From an uncultured Spongiibacteraceae bacterium (GTDB lineage Bacteria > Pseudomonadota > Gammaproteobacteria > Pseudomonadales > CAMLJR01): a stretch of DNA of 18,378 nucleotides. Every line of letters begins with the position of its first letter. The first letter of the stretch is position 1. The notes beneath the pieces are model-generated. The model was not told the origin of the DNA. It saw only the letters and a program-made list of their open reading frames with translations, and did no database searches. A program made the translations under genes and the position numbers. Shown here piece by piece: positions 7,521 to 15,322 of the stretch. The stretch lies in contig CAMLJR010000049.1 of the NCBI GenBank assembly GCA_946480345.1, forward strand, positions 1 through 18,378, given 5' to 3'.

Positions 7521-8654
7521 AAGAGGCTCATGCGTTGCCGTCGGTTCACCGCCAGCCGCCAGCGCAACTCGATAACGCAGTTTGGTGATGAAAACGCCGT
7601 CGCGCTGTTCGCTCTCGACACCGGCATCTTCGCCATACAACGCCTGCAAACGGCGGCCGATATTGTCGAGCGCCATGCGATTGCCTTTGCCGTTTTCCGC
7701 GCGTATTTCCGCCAGCGGATTGCTCACTTCGAGCGTGACAATTTCAGCGCGATAGTGGCCATAAACCCGGATGCAACCGCCGTCGGGCCGCGCCTGAATG
7801 CCGTGATAAATCGCATTTTCGAGCACTGGTTGCAGCGTCAGGCTGGGAATCGGCAGTTGCTGCGGCAGCTCGTCGAGCGCCCATTCCAGCGCCAATCGAT
7901 CGCCGAGCCGCAGCTGTTCGATGCGCAGATAGCGTCGGCATAATTCCAGCTCATCGGCGATCGTCACTTCCGTTGTCACCTGCGACAATGTCGCGCGGAA
8001 CAGTGTCGCCAGATCCTCAACCGCAGCCTCGGCCACCGCCGGATCGCTGCCGATCAGGCTGGCGATGCTATTCATGCTGTTGAATAAAAAATGTGGGCGG
8101 ATACGCGACTGCAATGCCTGAATGCGCGCTTCCAGCTCGGCGCGCTGGCGCTGGCGCAGCTCCTGCGCCAAATAGAAGTAGCGCAGCGCAATGCCCGCGA
8201 GCACCGCGCTGATCACCAGATTGTCGAGCACCTGCCAGCCGTCCAGCTGCCACGGTTTGCCGTTCAGCATGTCGCCGAGCAGCCATTGCGAGCTGACGCT
8301 AACCGTCGCCGTAACCAGCAGAACCCAGAGATAGCTCAGCGCCGCCGCCGAGGCGCGCGGCCAATCGACGAGACGCCGCCGCAGCCAGCACAAACCGGCC
8401 GCGCTGAGTAATACCGTCCACTGCACGAACAGCGAGATCGTCGCGAAGCTCTGCCAGCTGAATTGCTCCAGACCGACCCGGGCAATGCTGAGCACGATGG
8501 CGAGCAGCTCGCCGACCAGCACGAGCAGGAAAACCGCCTGCACATGGCACAGATCCGGGATGAAGAATCCACCCCGATCCGCGCTGGTTCGTCGCTCCCG
8601 AGTTTCCGACACGCCACCGATCCGACTGCTGAAATGCCACCAAGCGTAGACCAC
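7512..8654 (-). CDS. algZ: AlgZ/FimS-type membrane sensor histidine kinase
   Basis: Inner-membrane sensor expected to act on AlgR. Up to 380 residues. Four hydrophobic segments lie at about 38-57, 68-90, 104-122 and 145-163, followed by a short helix and the His_kinase (LytS-type) domain: phospho-accepting His188 in SRIRPHFLFNSMNSIASLI. An ATPase region follows, with an N-box at LENAIYHGI (Asn280) and a glycine-rich GKGNRMALDNIGRRL. The conserved N-terminal GFFIPDLC stretch begins at residue 29. The listed start is the first GTG after an in-frame stop. A GTG at 8612 (giving MSETRERRTSADRGGF) is an equally good or better start, and neither has a clear ribosome binding site. The stop overlaps a tiny frame leading to algR. 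The gene upstream is a serine hydrolase rather than the argH commonly found in Pseudomonas. Confidence 0.93.
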   Translation of the reverse strand: MVYAWWHFSSRIGGVSETRERRTSADRGGFFIPDLCHVQAVFLLVLVGELLAIVLSIARVGLEQFSWQSFATISLFVQWTVLLSAAGLCWLRRRLVDWPRASAAALSYLWVLLVTATVSVSSQWLLGDMLNGKPWQLDGWQVLDNLVISAVLAGIALRYFYLAQELRQRQRAELEARIQALQSRIRPHFLFNSMNSIASLIGSDPAVAEAAVEDLATLFRATLSQVTTEVTIADELELCRRYLRIEQLRLGDRLALEWALDELPQQLPIPSLTLQPVLENAIYHGIQARPDGGCIRVYGHYRAEIVTLEVSNPLAEIRAENGKGNRMALDNIGRRLQALYGEDAGVESEQRDGVFITKLRYRVALAAGGEPTATHEPLLP

Positions 8655-8729
8655 GGCGCTCAGGGCTGCCCGGCCGTGCCGTCGCGGGTGTGAGAACTTT
8701 CATGCAGAGGGGAATGGGGATTGGAATCG

Positions 8730-8783
8730 GCGCGGCCATCACCGCGCGATAAAGAGTGAAAGAGAGATAAAGAACGAGAGGGG
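8730..8783. repeat. Hairpin plus purine-rich direct repeat between hydrolase and algZ
   Basis: The 131-bp gap holds a 6-bp GCGCGG/CCGCGC hairpin (8730-8747, 6-nt loop), then two adjacent 18-bp purine-rich units starting GATAAAGA (8748-8765, 8766-8783; 13 of 18 identical, differences all transitions). On the minus strand no T-run follows the hairpin, so it is a poor intrinsic terminator. I see no convincing algZ promoter here. Confidence 0.4.
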
Positions 8784-8785
8784 AG

Positions 8786-10048
8786 CTACCAATCCATGGT
8801 CGCGCTCATTTTCTCGACGAGCGCGAAGTTTCCAAACACATTGATAAAGCCGGACGCGCGGCGCCGTGTAATCGGATTGGCGCGGCCGATACTTCCGGCC
8901 ACACCAAACCAACCGAACGAGCCTTTGCCTGGCCCCGACAATTGGACGCTACCGCCCGCGCCAAAACCCGCGCCGGTTGGGAGCCCCATTTGCTCCCACA
9001 CCGGCATATCCACGCCCGCCGGCAGCAGGTTCGACATGCTGAGCGCCGCGTTGTCCGGCGACAGGATCGTCACACCGTCGAGGGTGCCGCGATTGGCGAG
9101 CATGGCGAGAAACCGATCGTAATCGCGCGCCGACGACACGAGTCCCGAACCGCCGTACGGCACGGGCGCCGGGTCGAGATAAATCGAGGTGGCGCCGGGA
9201 TCGACCTCGGTCAGCGTCCTATCGTCCCGCTGATAACTGGTGACCAAGCGATTGCGCTCGCTCTGCGGCACTCCAAAGTACGTACTGCGCATGCCCAGCG
9301 GCTTGAACAAACGATGTTCCAGAAACTGGTCGAACGGCATGCCGCCGACAATTTCGATTACTCGCCCCAACAGATCGAGCGAGCACGAATAGCTCCATTT
9401 CGTGCCGGGCTCCGCGAGCAGCGGCAGCGTGGCCAAGCGCTCGGCGAACTCGGCCAGACTCGATACGGCTGAACGGTTCTCATTGCGGCTTCCCAGACCC
9501 GCGCTCAGACCGAGGCGCAGATACTCATCGACCAGCGGCCCTTTGTTGAGCGGAGTGGTGTAACCGAGCCCCGCCGTGTGCGTCAGCAGATGGCGGATAG
9601 TCATGGTGCGGGTGGCCGGCCGCGCATCGAGACTGCGATCGGGATCGATCAGCACGCGCATTTTGCCGAACGCGGGAATGAAATCCGCCACCGGCTGATC
9701 GAGCTTCAACTGCCCTTCGCCGATCAGCATCATCGCCGCGATGCCGGTTACTGGCTTGGTCTGTGAATGAATGCGCCACAACGTATCGGCATCGACCGCG
9801 AAGCTGCTGTCGAAGGCCAGCTTGCCGGCACGCAGGAATTGCGGTGCAGCGGAATCTTCGCCAATCGCCAGCACCGCGCCGGGAGCCATCCGTTGCGCCA
9901 CCAGATTGTCGATGAACACTTGCATAGTGGCGGCTGATGCGGGCGCCGCCAGCGCGCGAGCGTTTAATCCGCCGAGGCTGGCCAGGAGGCCGAGCTGGCC
10001 AGCAGTAGTTAGCAACTGCCGGCGATTCATACGCATGTTTGCGGGCAT
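8786..10048 (-). CDS. Tat-exported serine hydrolase of the beta-lactamase (class C / EstB) family
   Basis: Predicted periplasmic serine esterase/peptidase-like enzyme of 420 residues; the substrate is unknown. The N-terminus has a twin-arginine pattern (NRRQLL at 8-13) with a hydrophobic stretch and Ala-rich cleavage region near 34-40, so Tat export is likely. Catalytic features of the beta-lactamase fold: Ser95 and Lys98 in HSQTKPVTGIAAM (SxxK), Tyr220 in KWSYSCSLDLLGRVIE, and a W-x-G element at 380-382 (GSFGWFGVAGS) where class C lactamases have KTG. The lack of YxN and KTG points to an esterase-like member rather than a true beta-lactamase. AGGAG nine bases before the ATG at 10048 fixes the start; ATGs at 10036 and 10030 are later. 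Divergent from a carboxylesterase gene. Confidence 0.93.
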   Translation of the reverse strand: MPANMRMNRRQLLTTAGQLGLLASLGGLNARALAAPASAATMQVFIDNLVAQRMAPGAVLAIGEDSAAPQFLRAGKLAFDSSFAVDADTLWRIHSQTKPVTGIAAMMLIGEGQLKLDQPVADFIPAFGKMRVLIDPDRSLDARPATRTMTIRHLLTHTAGLGYTTPLNKGPLVDEYLRLGLSAGLGSRNENRSAVSSLAEFAERLATLPLLAEPGTKWSYSCSLDLLGRVIEIVGGMPFDQFLEHRLFKPLGMRSTYFGVPQSERNRLVTSYQRDDRTLTEVDPGATSIYLDPAPVPYGGSGLVSSARDYDRFLAMLANRGTLDGVTILSPDNAALSMSNLLPAGVDMPVWEQMGLPTGAGFGAGGSVQLSGPGKGSFGWFGVAGSIGRANPITRRRASGFINVFGNFALVEKMSATMDW

Positions 10049-10111
10049 TGTTATGGGCTCCTGTGTCGTCGGGCAATCAACGCAAGTGGGTCAAGGGGCA
10101 ATTAGAAATGC

Positions 10112-10152
10112 TGTTGATAATAATTGCTTCAACAAAATAACGGTCGTTACCG
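10112..10152. promoter_or_regulatory. Candidate operators in the divergent hydrolase/esterase region
   Basis: Two inverted repeats: TGTTGA-N11-TCAACA (10112-10134) and TAACG-GT-CGTTA (10138-10149), the latter overlapping CGGT-N4-ACCG (10141-10152). They lie in the 199-bp gap between two divergent genes, upstream of the esterase promoter and 64-104 bp upstream of the hydrolase start. The arms are visible; which protein binds is unknown, and no regulator gene is adjacent. Confidence 0.35.
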
Positions 10153-10176
10153 AAAAGTAATAGCGGCAGAATTCGT

Positions 10177-10206
10177 TTGCACCGCACGCGCGTCGAAGGC
10201 TATAAC
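10177..10206 (+). promoter_or_regulatory. Sigma70-type promoter for the carboxylesterase gene
   Basis: TTGCAC (10177-10182), 18-bp spacer, TATAAC (10201-10206, 5 of 6 consensus). A start near 10213 would give a leader of about 35 nt with AGGA at 10235-10238. Confidence 0.5.
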
Positions 10207-10247
10207 CGCGCGGCTGTACAAATAACAAACGCCCAGGAATGCGCCCC

Positions 10248-12011
10248 ATGAAAAAAGCTCTGCTCGTTTTATTGATCGTTGGTATGGTCATCGCCGGAGT
10301 TGTCGTCGCCAAGCGCCTGCCGCCTGGCGCCGCTGACGATTCGCTGCGACAACCGCCAGCCGGCCCGGTGATCGGCTTCGAGGAAAAACACAACACTTAC
10401 GCCTGGCTCGGCATTCCGTATGCGCAACCGCCGGTCGAGGCCTTGCGCTGGCGCGCCCCGCGACCGCTGCCGGCGTGGCAGCAAACACGCAGCGCACTCG
10501 CTTATGGCGCGGAATGCACCCAGTTTTCGCTCAGGCAGGAAGTGAAAGGCAGCGAGGATTGCCTGACGCTGAACATCTGGGCGCCGCGCGCGAAAGCCGA
10601 GCGGCCGTTGCCGGTGATGGTGTGGATACACGGCGGCGGCAATACGATCGGCTCGGCCGCGATGGGGCAGGGCAACGAGCTGGCAGGCAAACAGAACGTC
10701 ATCGTCATCGCGCTTAATTATCGACTCGGCGTGTTTGGCTGGCTCAGTCATCCCGCGTTGCGTGTCGATGCTTCGCCGGAAGACGCATCAGGCAACTACG
10801 GTCTGCTCGATCAGATCGCCGCGCTGCATTGGGTGCAGCAAAACATCGCTGCGTTTGGGGGTGATCCCAATAACGTGACGATCTTCGGCGAAAGCGCGGG
10901 CGCGCACGACGTCATGATGCTGGTCGCGTCACCGCTCGCGAAAGGATTGTTCCATCGTGCCATTTCGCAAAGCGGCGGCGTGCGCACGACGCCGCGCAGC
11001 TACGCGGAAAACTACAGCGACGATGAAGCGCTTGGTTCAAGCAATAGTTCGCGCGAATTCGTCAGCAAACTGTTGATTGCCGATGGCAAGGCCGCCGATC
11101 GTGTCGCCGCCAAGAGCGTGCAGCAAAAAATGGCGGATAGCGCCGTGCTCGACTATTTACGCGCGAAAACACCGCAGCAATTGCTGGCCGTCGTCAATCC
11201 GCGCGGCTTCGGCATGTATACCACCCCGAACAGCTTTCGCGACGGCCATGTACTACCGGAGCAATCGCTACTGCAGACATTCGCGGACAGCGCGAAATAC
11301 AACGCCGTGCCGTTGATACTCGGCAGCAACCGTGACGAAATGAAACTATTCATGGCCACCGATCCCGAGTTTGTCGATATGCGCCTGGGCTTTATTCCAC
11401 GCATCAAAAATCTCGATGACTACAACCGCATCACGCGTTATTACTCCGATGGCTGGAAAGCGCTCGCGGTCGACGAGCCGGCGGCGGTGCTGCACAAGGC
11501 GCAGGGCGATACCGTATTCACGTATCGCTTCGACTGGCAGCAGGAGCCGGATTTAGGCGTCGTCGATCTCGCCGATTGGCTCGGCGCCGCGCACGGTTTT
11601 GAAGTTCGTTTCGTGCTGGGAAAAAGCGCGCCCGGCTTTCCATTTTCCGACGATACGCTCAGCGCACAGATGATGAGTTACTGGGCTGCGTTCGCGCGCG
11701 ATGGCAAGCCCGGCAACGGCGACAATCCGCAACAGCCGGAATGGACGCCATGGCAATCGAGCGGACCGCGCCAAATGATTTTCGATTCCGCGAAAAGTGG
11801 CGGCGTGCGCATGAGCGACGACGCGATGACAGTGACAATGCTGAAACAACGTTTGCTCAACGACGATCAGATCGCGAGCGCATCGACGCGCTGCAAAATC
11901 TACGCGAAATTATTTTTGATGGGATTTCAAACCGACGATTTCTGGAACTGGCAGGAATACCGCCAACTCGATTGCGCGGAATTGCCGCCTAGCCAGTTTG
12001 CTGAAAATTGA
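10248..12011 (+). CDS. Type-B carboxylesterase (alpha/beta hydrolase), membrane-anchored
   Basis: Predicted carboxylic-ester hydrolase of 587 residues; substrate unknown. A hydrophobic N-terminal segment (about 4-20) is a signal peptide or anchor, so it acts in the periplasm or at the membrane. Family landmarks: [17 protein letters not shown] near 55, the [11 protein letters not shown] block near 103-113, oxyanion-hole HGGG at 128-131, nucleophile Ser216 in [10 protein letters not shown], acid Glu364 in [11 protein letters not shown], and His449 in [14 protein letters not shown]. The triad is therefore complete. I start at 10248 because AGGA (10235-10238) is nine bases upstream. The ATG at 10239 lies immediately after this site and is too close. 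A hairpin follows the stop. Divergent from the serine hydrolase, suggesting related roles in hydrolysing exogenous esters. Confidence 0.95.
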   Translation: MKKALLVLLIVGMVIAGVVVAKRLPPGAADDSLRQPPAGPVIGFEEKHNTYAWLGIPYAQPPVEALRWRAPRPLPAWQQTRSALAYGAECTQFSLRQEVKGSEDCLTLNIWAPRAKAERPLPVMVWIHGGGNTIGSAAMGQGNELAGKQNVIVIALNYRLGVFGWLSHPALRVDASPEDASGNYGLLDQIAALHWVQQNIAAFGGDPNNVTIFGESAGAHDVMMLVASPLAKGLFHRAISQSGGVRTTPRSYAENYSDDEALGSSNSSREFVSKLLIADGKAADRVAAKSVQQKMADSAVLDYLRAKTPQQLLAVVNPRGFGMYTTPNSFRDGHVLPEQSLLQTFADSAKYNAVPLILGSNRDEMKLFMATDPEFVDMRLGFIPRIKNLDDYNRITRYYSDGWKALAVDEPAAVLHKAQGDTVFTYRFDWQQEPDLGVVDLADWLGAAHGFEVRFVLGKSAPGFPFSDDTLSAQMMSYWAAFARDGKPGNGDNPQQPEWTPWQSSGPRQMIFDSAKSGGVRMSDDAMTVTMLKQRLLNDDQIASASTRCKIYAKLFLMGFQTDDFWNWQEYRQLDCAELPPSQFAEN

Positions 12012-12012
12012 T

Positions 12013-12039
12013 GCGCACGAATTTTGTTTTTTCGTGCGC
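12013..12039 (+). terminator. Hairpin after the carboxylesterase gene
   Basis: A perfect 9-bp stem (GCGCACGAA / TTCGTGCGC) with a 9-nt T-rich loop begins two bases after the stop codon. The 3' side is followed by CTTAAAACG rather than a T-run, so termination efficiency is uncertain. Confidence 0.5.
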
Positions 12040-12089
12040 CTTAAAACGTAAAGTACAACATCTATTCGAACATTAACGCGAGAAAATTC

Positions 12090-13202
12090 ATGGCTTCCAG
12101 ATTAAGCAAAATAGCGCTGCTGATTGTCCAGGAGCGCGAGGCGTTGCTGACAACCTGGCGTCGACAAGTTTGCCAAATGCCGTCCGCGAAAAATCTCGAT
12201 ATACCCGCGCTCGATGATCATATTCCGCTGCTGCTTGACGAGCTGGCATTGGCATTTCAGAAAATGTCGGACGAAACCATCGTCGATGCGTTGCTCGAAG
12301 GCAGTCCGCCAGAGCATGGCGGACAGCGACTGAAAGATGGATTCGATATTGAAGAAGTGGTCGCCGAATACAATATTTTGCGCGGTTGCATACACGATGT
12401 GGCCGATCTGCACGAAGTCAGCCTGCAAGGAAAACCGTTTCACATCATGAATCGCGTTTTCGATCAAGCGATCGGACTCGCGGTGCAAACGTATGCCACG
12501 CAAAAGGCGCTCGAAGTGCAGCAACGGCGTGAAGATTATCTCGCCTTCGTCGCGCACGATTTACGCACACCGCTGAACGCGATCTCACTGGCCGCACGGG
12601 TGCTGGAGATCAAACTGCAAGGCGCGGCCGGCAACGCGGAAACCGGCTTGATGCTGAAAACATTGCATCGCAACGTGAAGCACCTCGAAGAACTGGTCGG
12701 CAACGTCCTGAAGGAAAACATCAATCTCGAAACGGAATCGGGAATAAAGCTGGAACGGCGTAACTTCGATTTATGGCCGCTGGTTGAATTGCTTATTCAC
12801 GATTTACATCCCATCGCCGGCACCTCAAGCACGAAGCTGATTAATCAAGTGCCCGACGAATTGATGATTTATGCCGATGCTGCGCTACTACGGCGCGTCT
12901 TTCAAAATCTGATCGCAAACGCAATTAAATATACGCCGCGCGGTGAAGTCATTCTCGGGGCAAAAGAAATGCGTAATGGCGATGTCGAGTGTTTCGTGCG
13001 CGACAATGGCGCCGGCATTCCATCCGATCGCCTCGATGCCGTTTTCGATAAACTCGAAACCGATTCAGAACGCGATGGCGCGCTCGGTCTCGGTCTCACC
13101 ATCGTCAAAACCTTTGTCGAAGCGCACGACGGCAAAGTCACCGTGAGCAGCGAAGTCGGCAAAGGCTCGACGTTTACATTTGTGATTCCCGGCAGGAAAT
13201 AA
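12090..13202 (+). CDS. Soluble sensor histidine kinase with an all-helical N-terminal domain
   Basis: Cytoplasmic histidine kinase of 370 residues with no membrane segment. Residues 1-140 are a helical domain (REALLTTWRRQV, then DDHIPLLLDELALAF and FDIEEVVAEYNILR) that resembles the RsbRD-type N-terminal sensor domain. HisKA follows with phospho-acceptor His156 in FVAHDLRTPLNAI. The HATPase domain has N-box Asn277 in FQNLIANAIKYTPRG, G1 DNGAGIP (305-311) and G2 GLGLGLTIVK. All catalytic boxes are intact. The ATG has only a weak GAGA site upstream. No response regulator lies next to it, so it is an orphan; the signal and partner are unknown. It converges on the ABC permease gene with only 16 bp between stops. 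Confidence 0.95.
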   Translation: MASRLSKIALLIVQEREALLTTWRRQVCQMPSAKNLDIPALDDHIPLLLDELALAFQKMSDETIVDALLEGSPPEHGGQRLKDGFDIEEVVAEYNILRGCIHDVADLHEVSLQGKPFHIMNRVFDQAIGLAVQTYATQKALEVQQRREDYLAFVAHDLRTPLNAISLAARVLEIKLQGAAGNAETGLMLKTLHRNVKHLEELVGNVLKENINLETESGIKLERRNFDLWPLVELLIHDLHPIAGTSSTKLINQVPDELMIYADAALLRRVFQNLIANAIKYTPRGEVILGAKEMRNGDVECFVRDNGAGIPSDRLDAVFDKLETDSERDGALGLGLTIVKTFVEAHDGKVTVSSEVGKGSTFTFVIPGRK

Positions 13203-13218
13203 TTCCAGCGGCGATCTA

Positions 13219-13980
13219 TCAATGTTTGAGTTTGTAACCGGTCCTGAATATCCACCACACCACGGCGAGACACATCAGCATAAATAGCAACGTCATGCCG
13301 AGGCTGACGGCGATATTAACGTCGGCGACGCCGTAAAAGCTCCAGCGAAAGCCGCTGATCAGATACACCACCGGATTGAACAAGGTGATCTTCTGCCAGA
13401 TCGGCGGCAGCATATTGATCGAATAAAATGTGCCGCCGAGAAATGTCAGCGGTGTGATGATCAGCATCGGCACAATTTGCAATTTCTCGAAGCCATCCGC
13501 CCACACGCCGAGAATGAATCCAAATAAACAAAAGGTGACGGCGGTGAGAATCAAAAAGGCGATCATTGCGAGTGGATACGCAATTTCGAACGGCACAAAT
13601 ACGCGCGCCGTGGCGAGTACCAACATACCGAGGATGATCGATTTCGTTGCGGCCGCACCGACGTAACCGATGATGATTTCGACATACGAAATCGGCGCCG
13701 ACAATACCTCGTAAATCGTGCCCGAATATTTCGGCATATAAATTCCGAACGATGCGTTCGAAATACTTTCGGTGAGCAGCATCAGCATGATCAAACCCGG
13801 CACGATGTACGCGCCGTAACTGACGCCATCGATTTCGACCATACGCGAGCCGATCGCCGAACCGAATACAACGAAATAGAGCGAGGTGGAAATGACTGGC
13901 GATGCGATGCTCTGCATCAAGGTGCGCCAGGTGCGAGCCAGCTCGAATAAATAAATGGCGCGAATCGCGTGGAAATTCAT
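13219..13980 (-). CDS. yadH: ABC-2 type transporter permease (YadH-like)
   Basis: Inner-membrane permease of 253 residues, about six hydrophobic segments. The ABC-2 signature is clear near 180-225: [38 protein letters not shown]. Also typical is an amphipathic N-terminus [18 protein letters not shown]. Pairs with the ATPase encoded immediately upstream to form an exporter; YadGH-type systems have no firmly assigned substrate. The ATG overlaps the stop of the ATPase gene by 4 nt (ATGA), indicating translational coupling. The symbol is by similarity only. Confidence 0.93.
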   Translation of the reverse strand: MNFHAIRAIYLFELARTWRTLMQSIASPVISTSLYFVVFGSAIGSRMVEIDGVSYGAYIVPGLIMLMLLTESISNASFGIYMPKYSGTIYEVLSAPISYVEIIIGYVGAAATKSIILGMLVLATARVFVPFEIAYPLAMIAFLILTAVTFCLFGFILGVWADGFEKLQIVPMLIITPLTFLGGTFYSINMLPPIWQKITLFNPVVYLISGFRWSFYGVADVNIAVSLGMTLLFMLMCLAVVWWIFRTGYKLKH

Positions 13981-14903
13981 GATGGCGCCCTCACCAGATT
14001 AACGAAAATATCCTCCAGCGAACTCTCGCTGGTGTGCAGATCCTTGAAGCCGATGCCGTGCTCGCTCAAACGCGCGAGTAATTCGGCGATGCCGGTGTGC
14101 TCGTGCTGCGCATCGAACGTATAGACGAGCTCGTTGCCATCGGCACCGAGTTCGAGGCCGAGATGAGCGAGCGCAGCAGGCAATTGCGTCAACGGCTGCT
14201 GCAATTGCAGCGTCAATTGTTTCTTGCCGAGCTTTCGCATCAGCAAGGCTTTATCTTCCACCAACACGATTTCGCCGTGATTGATTACGCCGATGCGATC
14301 GGCCATTTCCTCGGCTTCCTCGATGTAATGCGTGGTGAGAATAATAGTGACGCCGCTGGCGCGCAGCTTGCGCACCATTTCCCACATATCGCGACGCAGT
14401 TCGACATCGACCCCGGCGGTGGGCTCATCGAGAAACAGAATGGTTGGTTCGTGCGACAGCGCTTTCGCGATCATCACGCGACGTTTCATGCCACCCGATA
14501 ACGCCATCGTTTTGGTGTCGCGCTTATCCCACAGCGACAAATCGCGCAGCACTTTTTCGATATACGCGGGATCGCGCGGTTTACCGAACAAACCGCGACT
14601 GAACGTCACCGTCGCCCATACGCTTTCGAATGCTTCGGTAAATAATTCCTGCGGCACCAATCCGATCTTCGAACGCGCTGCGCGATAATCGCGCACGATG
14701 TCGTGGCCATCGACCAGCACACTGCCGCCGCTGGGATTGACGATGCCGCAGATAATGCTGATCAGCGTCGTCTTGCCGGCTCCGTTCGGGCCGAGCAGCG
14801 CAAAAATTTCGCCGCGCCGTATTTCCAGATCGACGCCGTTCAGCGCCTTGAATCCAGATTCATAGGTTTTGGTGAGTTGCTTCACCGCGATAACAGATTC
14901 CAC
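13977..14903 (-). CDS. yadG: ABC transporter ATP-binding protein (YadG-like)
   Basis: ATPase of an ABC-2 exporter, 308 residues. Walker [10 protein letters not shown] with Lys44, Q-loop Gln85 in GLVPQELF, signature LSGGMKRR at 135-142, Walker [13 protein letters not shown] with Asp159/Glu160, H-loop His192 in [14 protein letters not shown]-terminal extension (about 215-308, ending [12 protein letters not shown]) is typical of drug/polysaccharide-type ABC-2 ATPases. Start is a GTG; AAGGAG five bases upstream decides it and overlaps the stop of the small gene before it. The 4-nt overlap with the permease completes a three-gene operon. Confidence 0.96.
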   Translation of the reverse strand: MESVIAVKQLTKTYESGFKALNGVDLEIRRGEIFALLGPNGAGKTTLISIICGIVNPSGGSVLVDGHDIVRDYRAARSKIGLVPQELFTEAFESVWATVTFSRGLFGKPRDPAYIEKVLRDLSLWDKRDTKTMALSGGMKRRVMIAKALSHEPTILFLDEPTAGVDVELRRDMWEMVRKLRASGVTIILTTHYIEEAEEMADRIGVINHGEIVLVEDKALLMRKLGKKQLTLQLQQPLTQLPAALAHLGLELGADGNELVYTFDAQHEHTGIAELLARLSEHGIGFKDLHTSESSLEDIFVNLVRAPS

Positions 14904-14912
14904 GAATTCTCC

Positions 14913-15269
14913 TTAACGTAACGAAAGTGCCGCTAATCCAATTCCAATGGCGATAAAACCGAATAACAGTATTTTGGTGCGCACACGCAACACATCCACT
15001 GCCTGCACCAATCGCTGATTTTGATCGGCCAGTTCTTTAACCAGATTCGATAGTTCGACCTGTTGCGTGCGTAGCTCGGCAACTTGTTGTTGCAGCTCGG
15101 CGAGGACGGCTTCAGGGGATTGCGGTAACGAGTCGACAGGCGCTGACGGTTCGCTGTTTTTTTTGCGCACGCGCTGCCACAGCTTTTGCGCGCCGCTGAC
15201 TACAGTCGGCGCGTAATCGATCATGTCTTTCCACGGCAGAAACTTGAGTGCATGTATCCAGATTGCCAT
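14913..15269 (-). CDS. Small coiled-coil protein with one C-terminal membrane segment
   Basis: I do not recognise this family. The 118 residues are: an N-terminal part MAIWIHALKFLPWKDMIDYA, a basic stretch and Pro/Ser-rich linker (about 33-52), a long proline-free coiled coil (about 53-96, many Leu/Val/Gln with heptad-like spacing), and one membrane helix (about 98-116, LLFGFIAIGIGLAALSL). It is probably tail-anchored with the coil in the cytoplasm. A strong GAGGAG site precedes the ATG. Its TAA overlaps the ribosome binding site of the ABC ATPase, nine bases before that gene starts. The three genes are therefore likely co-translated, and it may be an accessory part of the exporter. That role is inference from position. 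Confidence 0.85.
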   Translation of the reverse strand: MAIWIHALKFLPWKDMIDYAPTVVSGAQKLWQRVRKKNSEPSAPVDSLPQSPEAVLAELQQQVAELRTQQVELSNLVKELADQNQRLVQAVDVLRVRTKILLFGFIAIGIGLAALSLR

Positions 15270-15322
15270 ATCCCTCTCCTCGAATTAATTGGTGGGCCTC
15301 GTTTCAGTTGGCCACCCTCACT

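Noticed and set aside
8299..8742. A 147-codon minus-strand frame with an ATG at 8703, overlapping the start of algZ
   Set aside because: It shares most of its length with the algZ coding region in another frame and its product is Arg/Gly-rich with no domain; no good ribosome binding site.
15149..15168. T-run within the coiled-coil gene
   Set aside because: It encodes the basic Lys stretch (RKKN) on the minus strand and is within an intact frame.
15270..15322. GGTGG...CCACC inverted repeat after the 582-residue gene
   Set aside because: The stem needs a bulge and is not followed by T residues on the minus strand; too weak to call a terminator.
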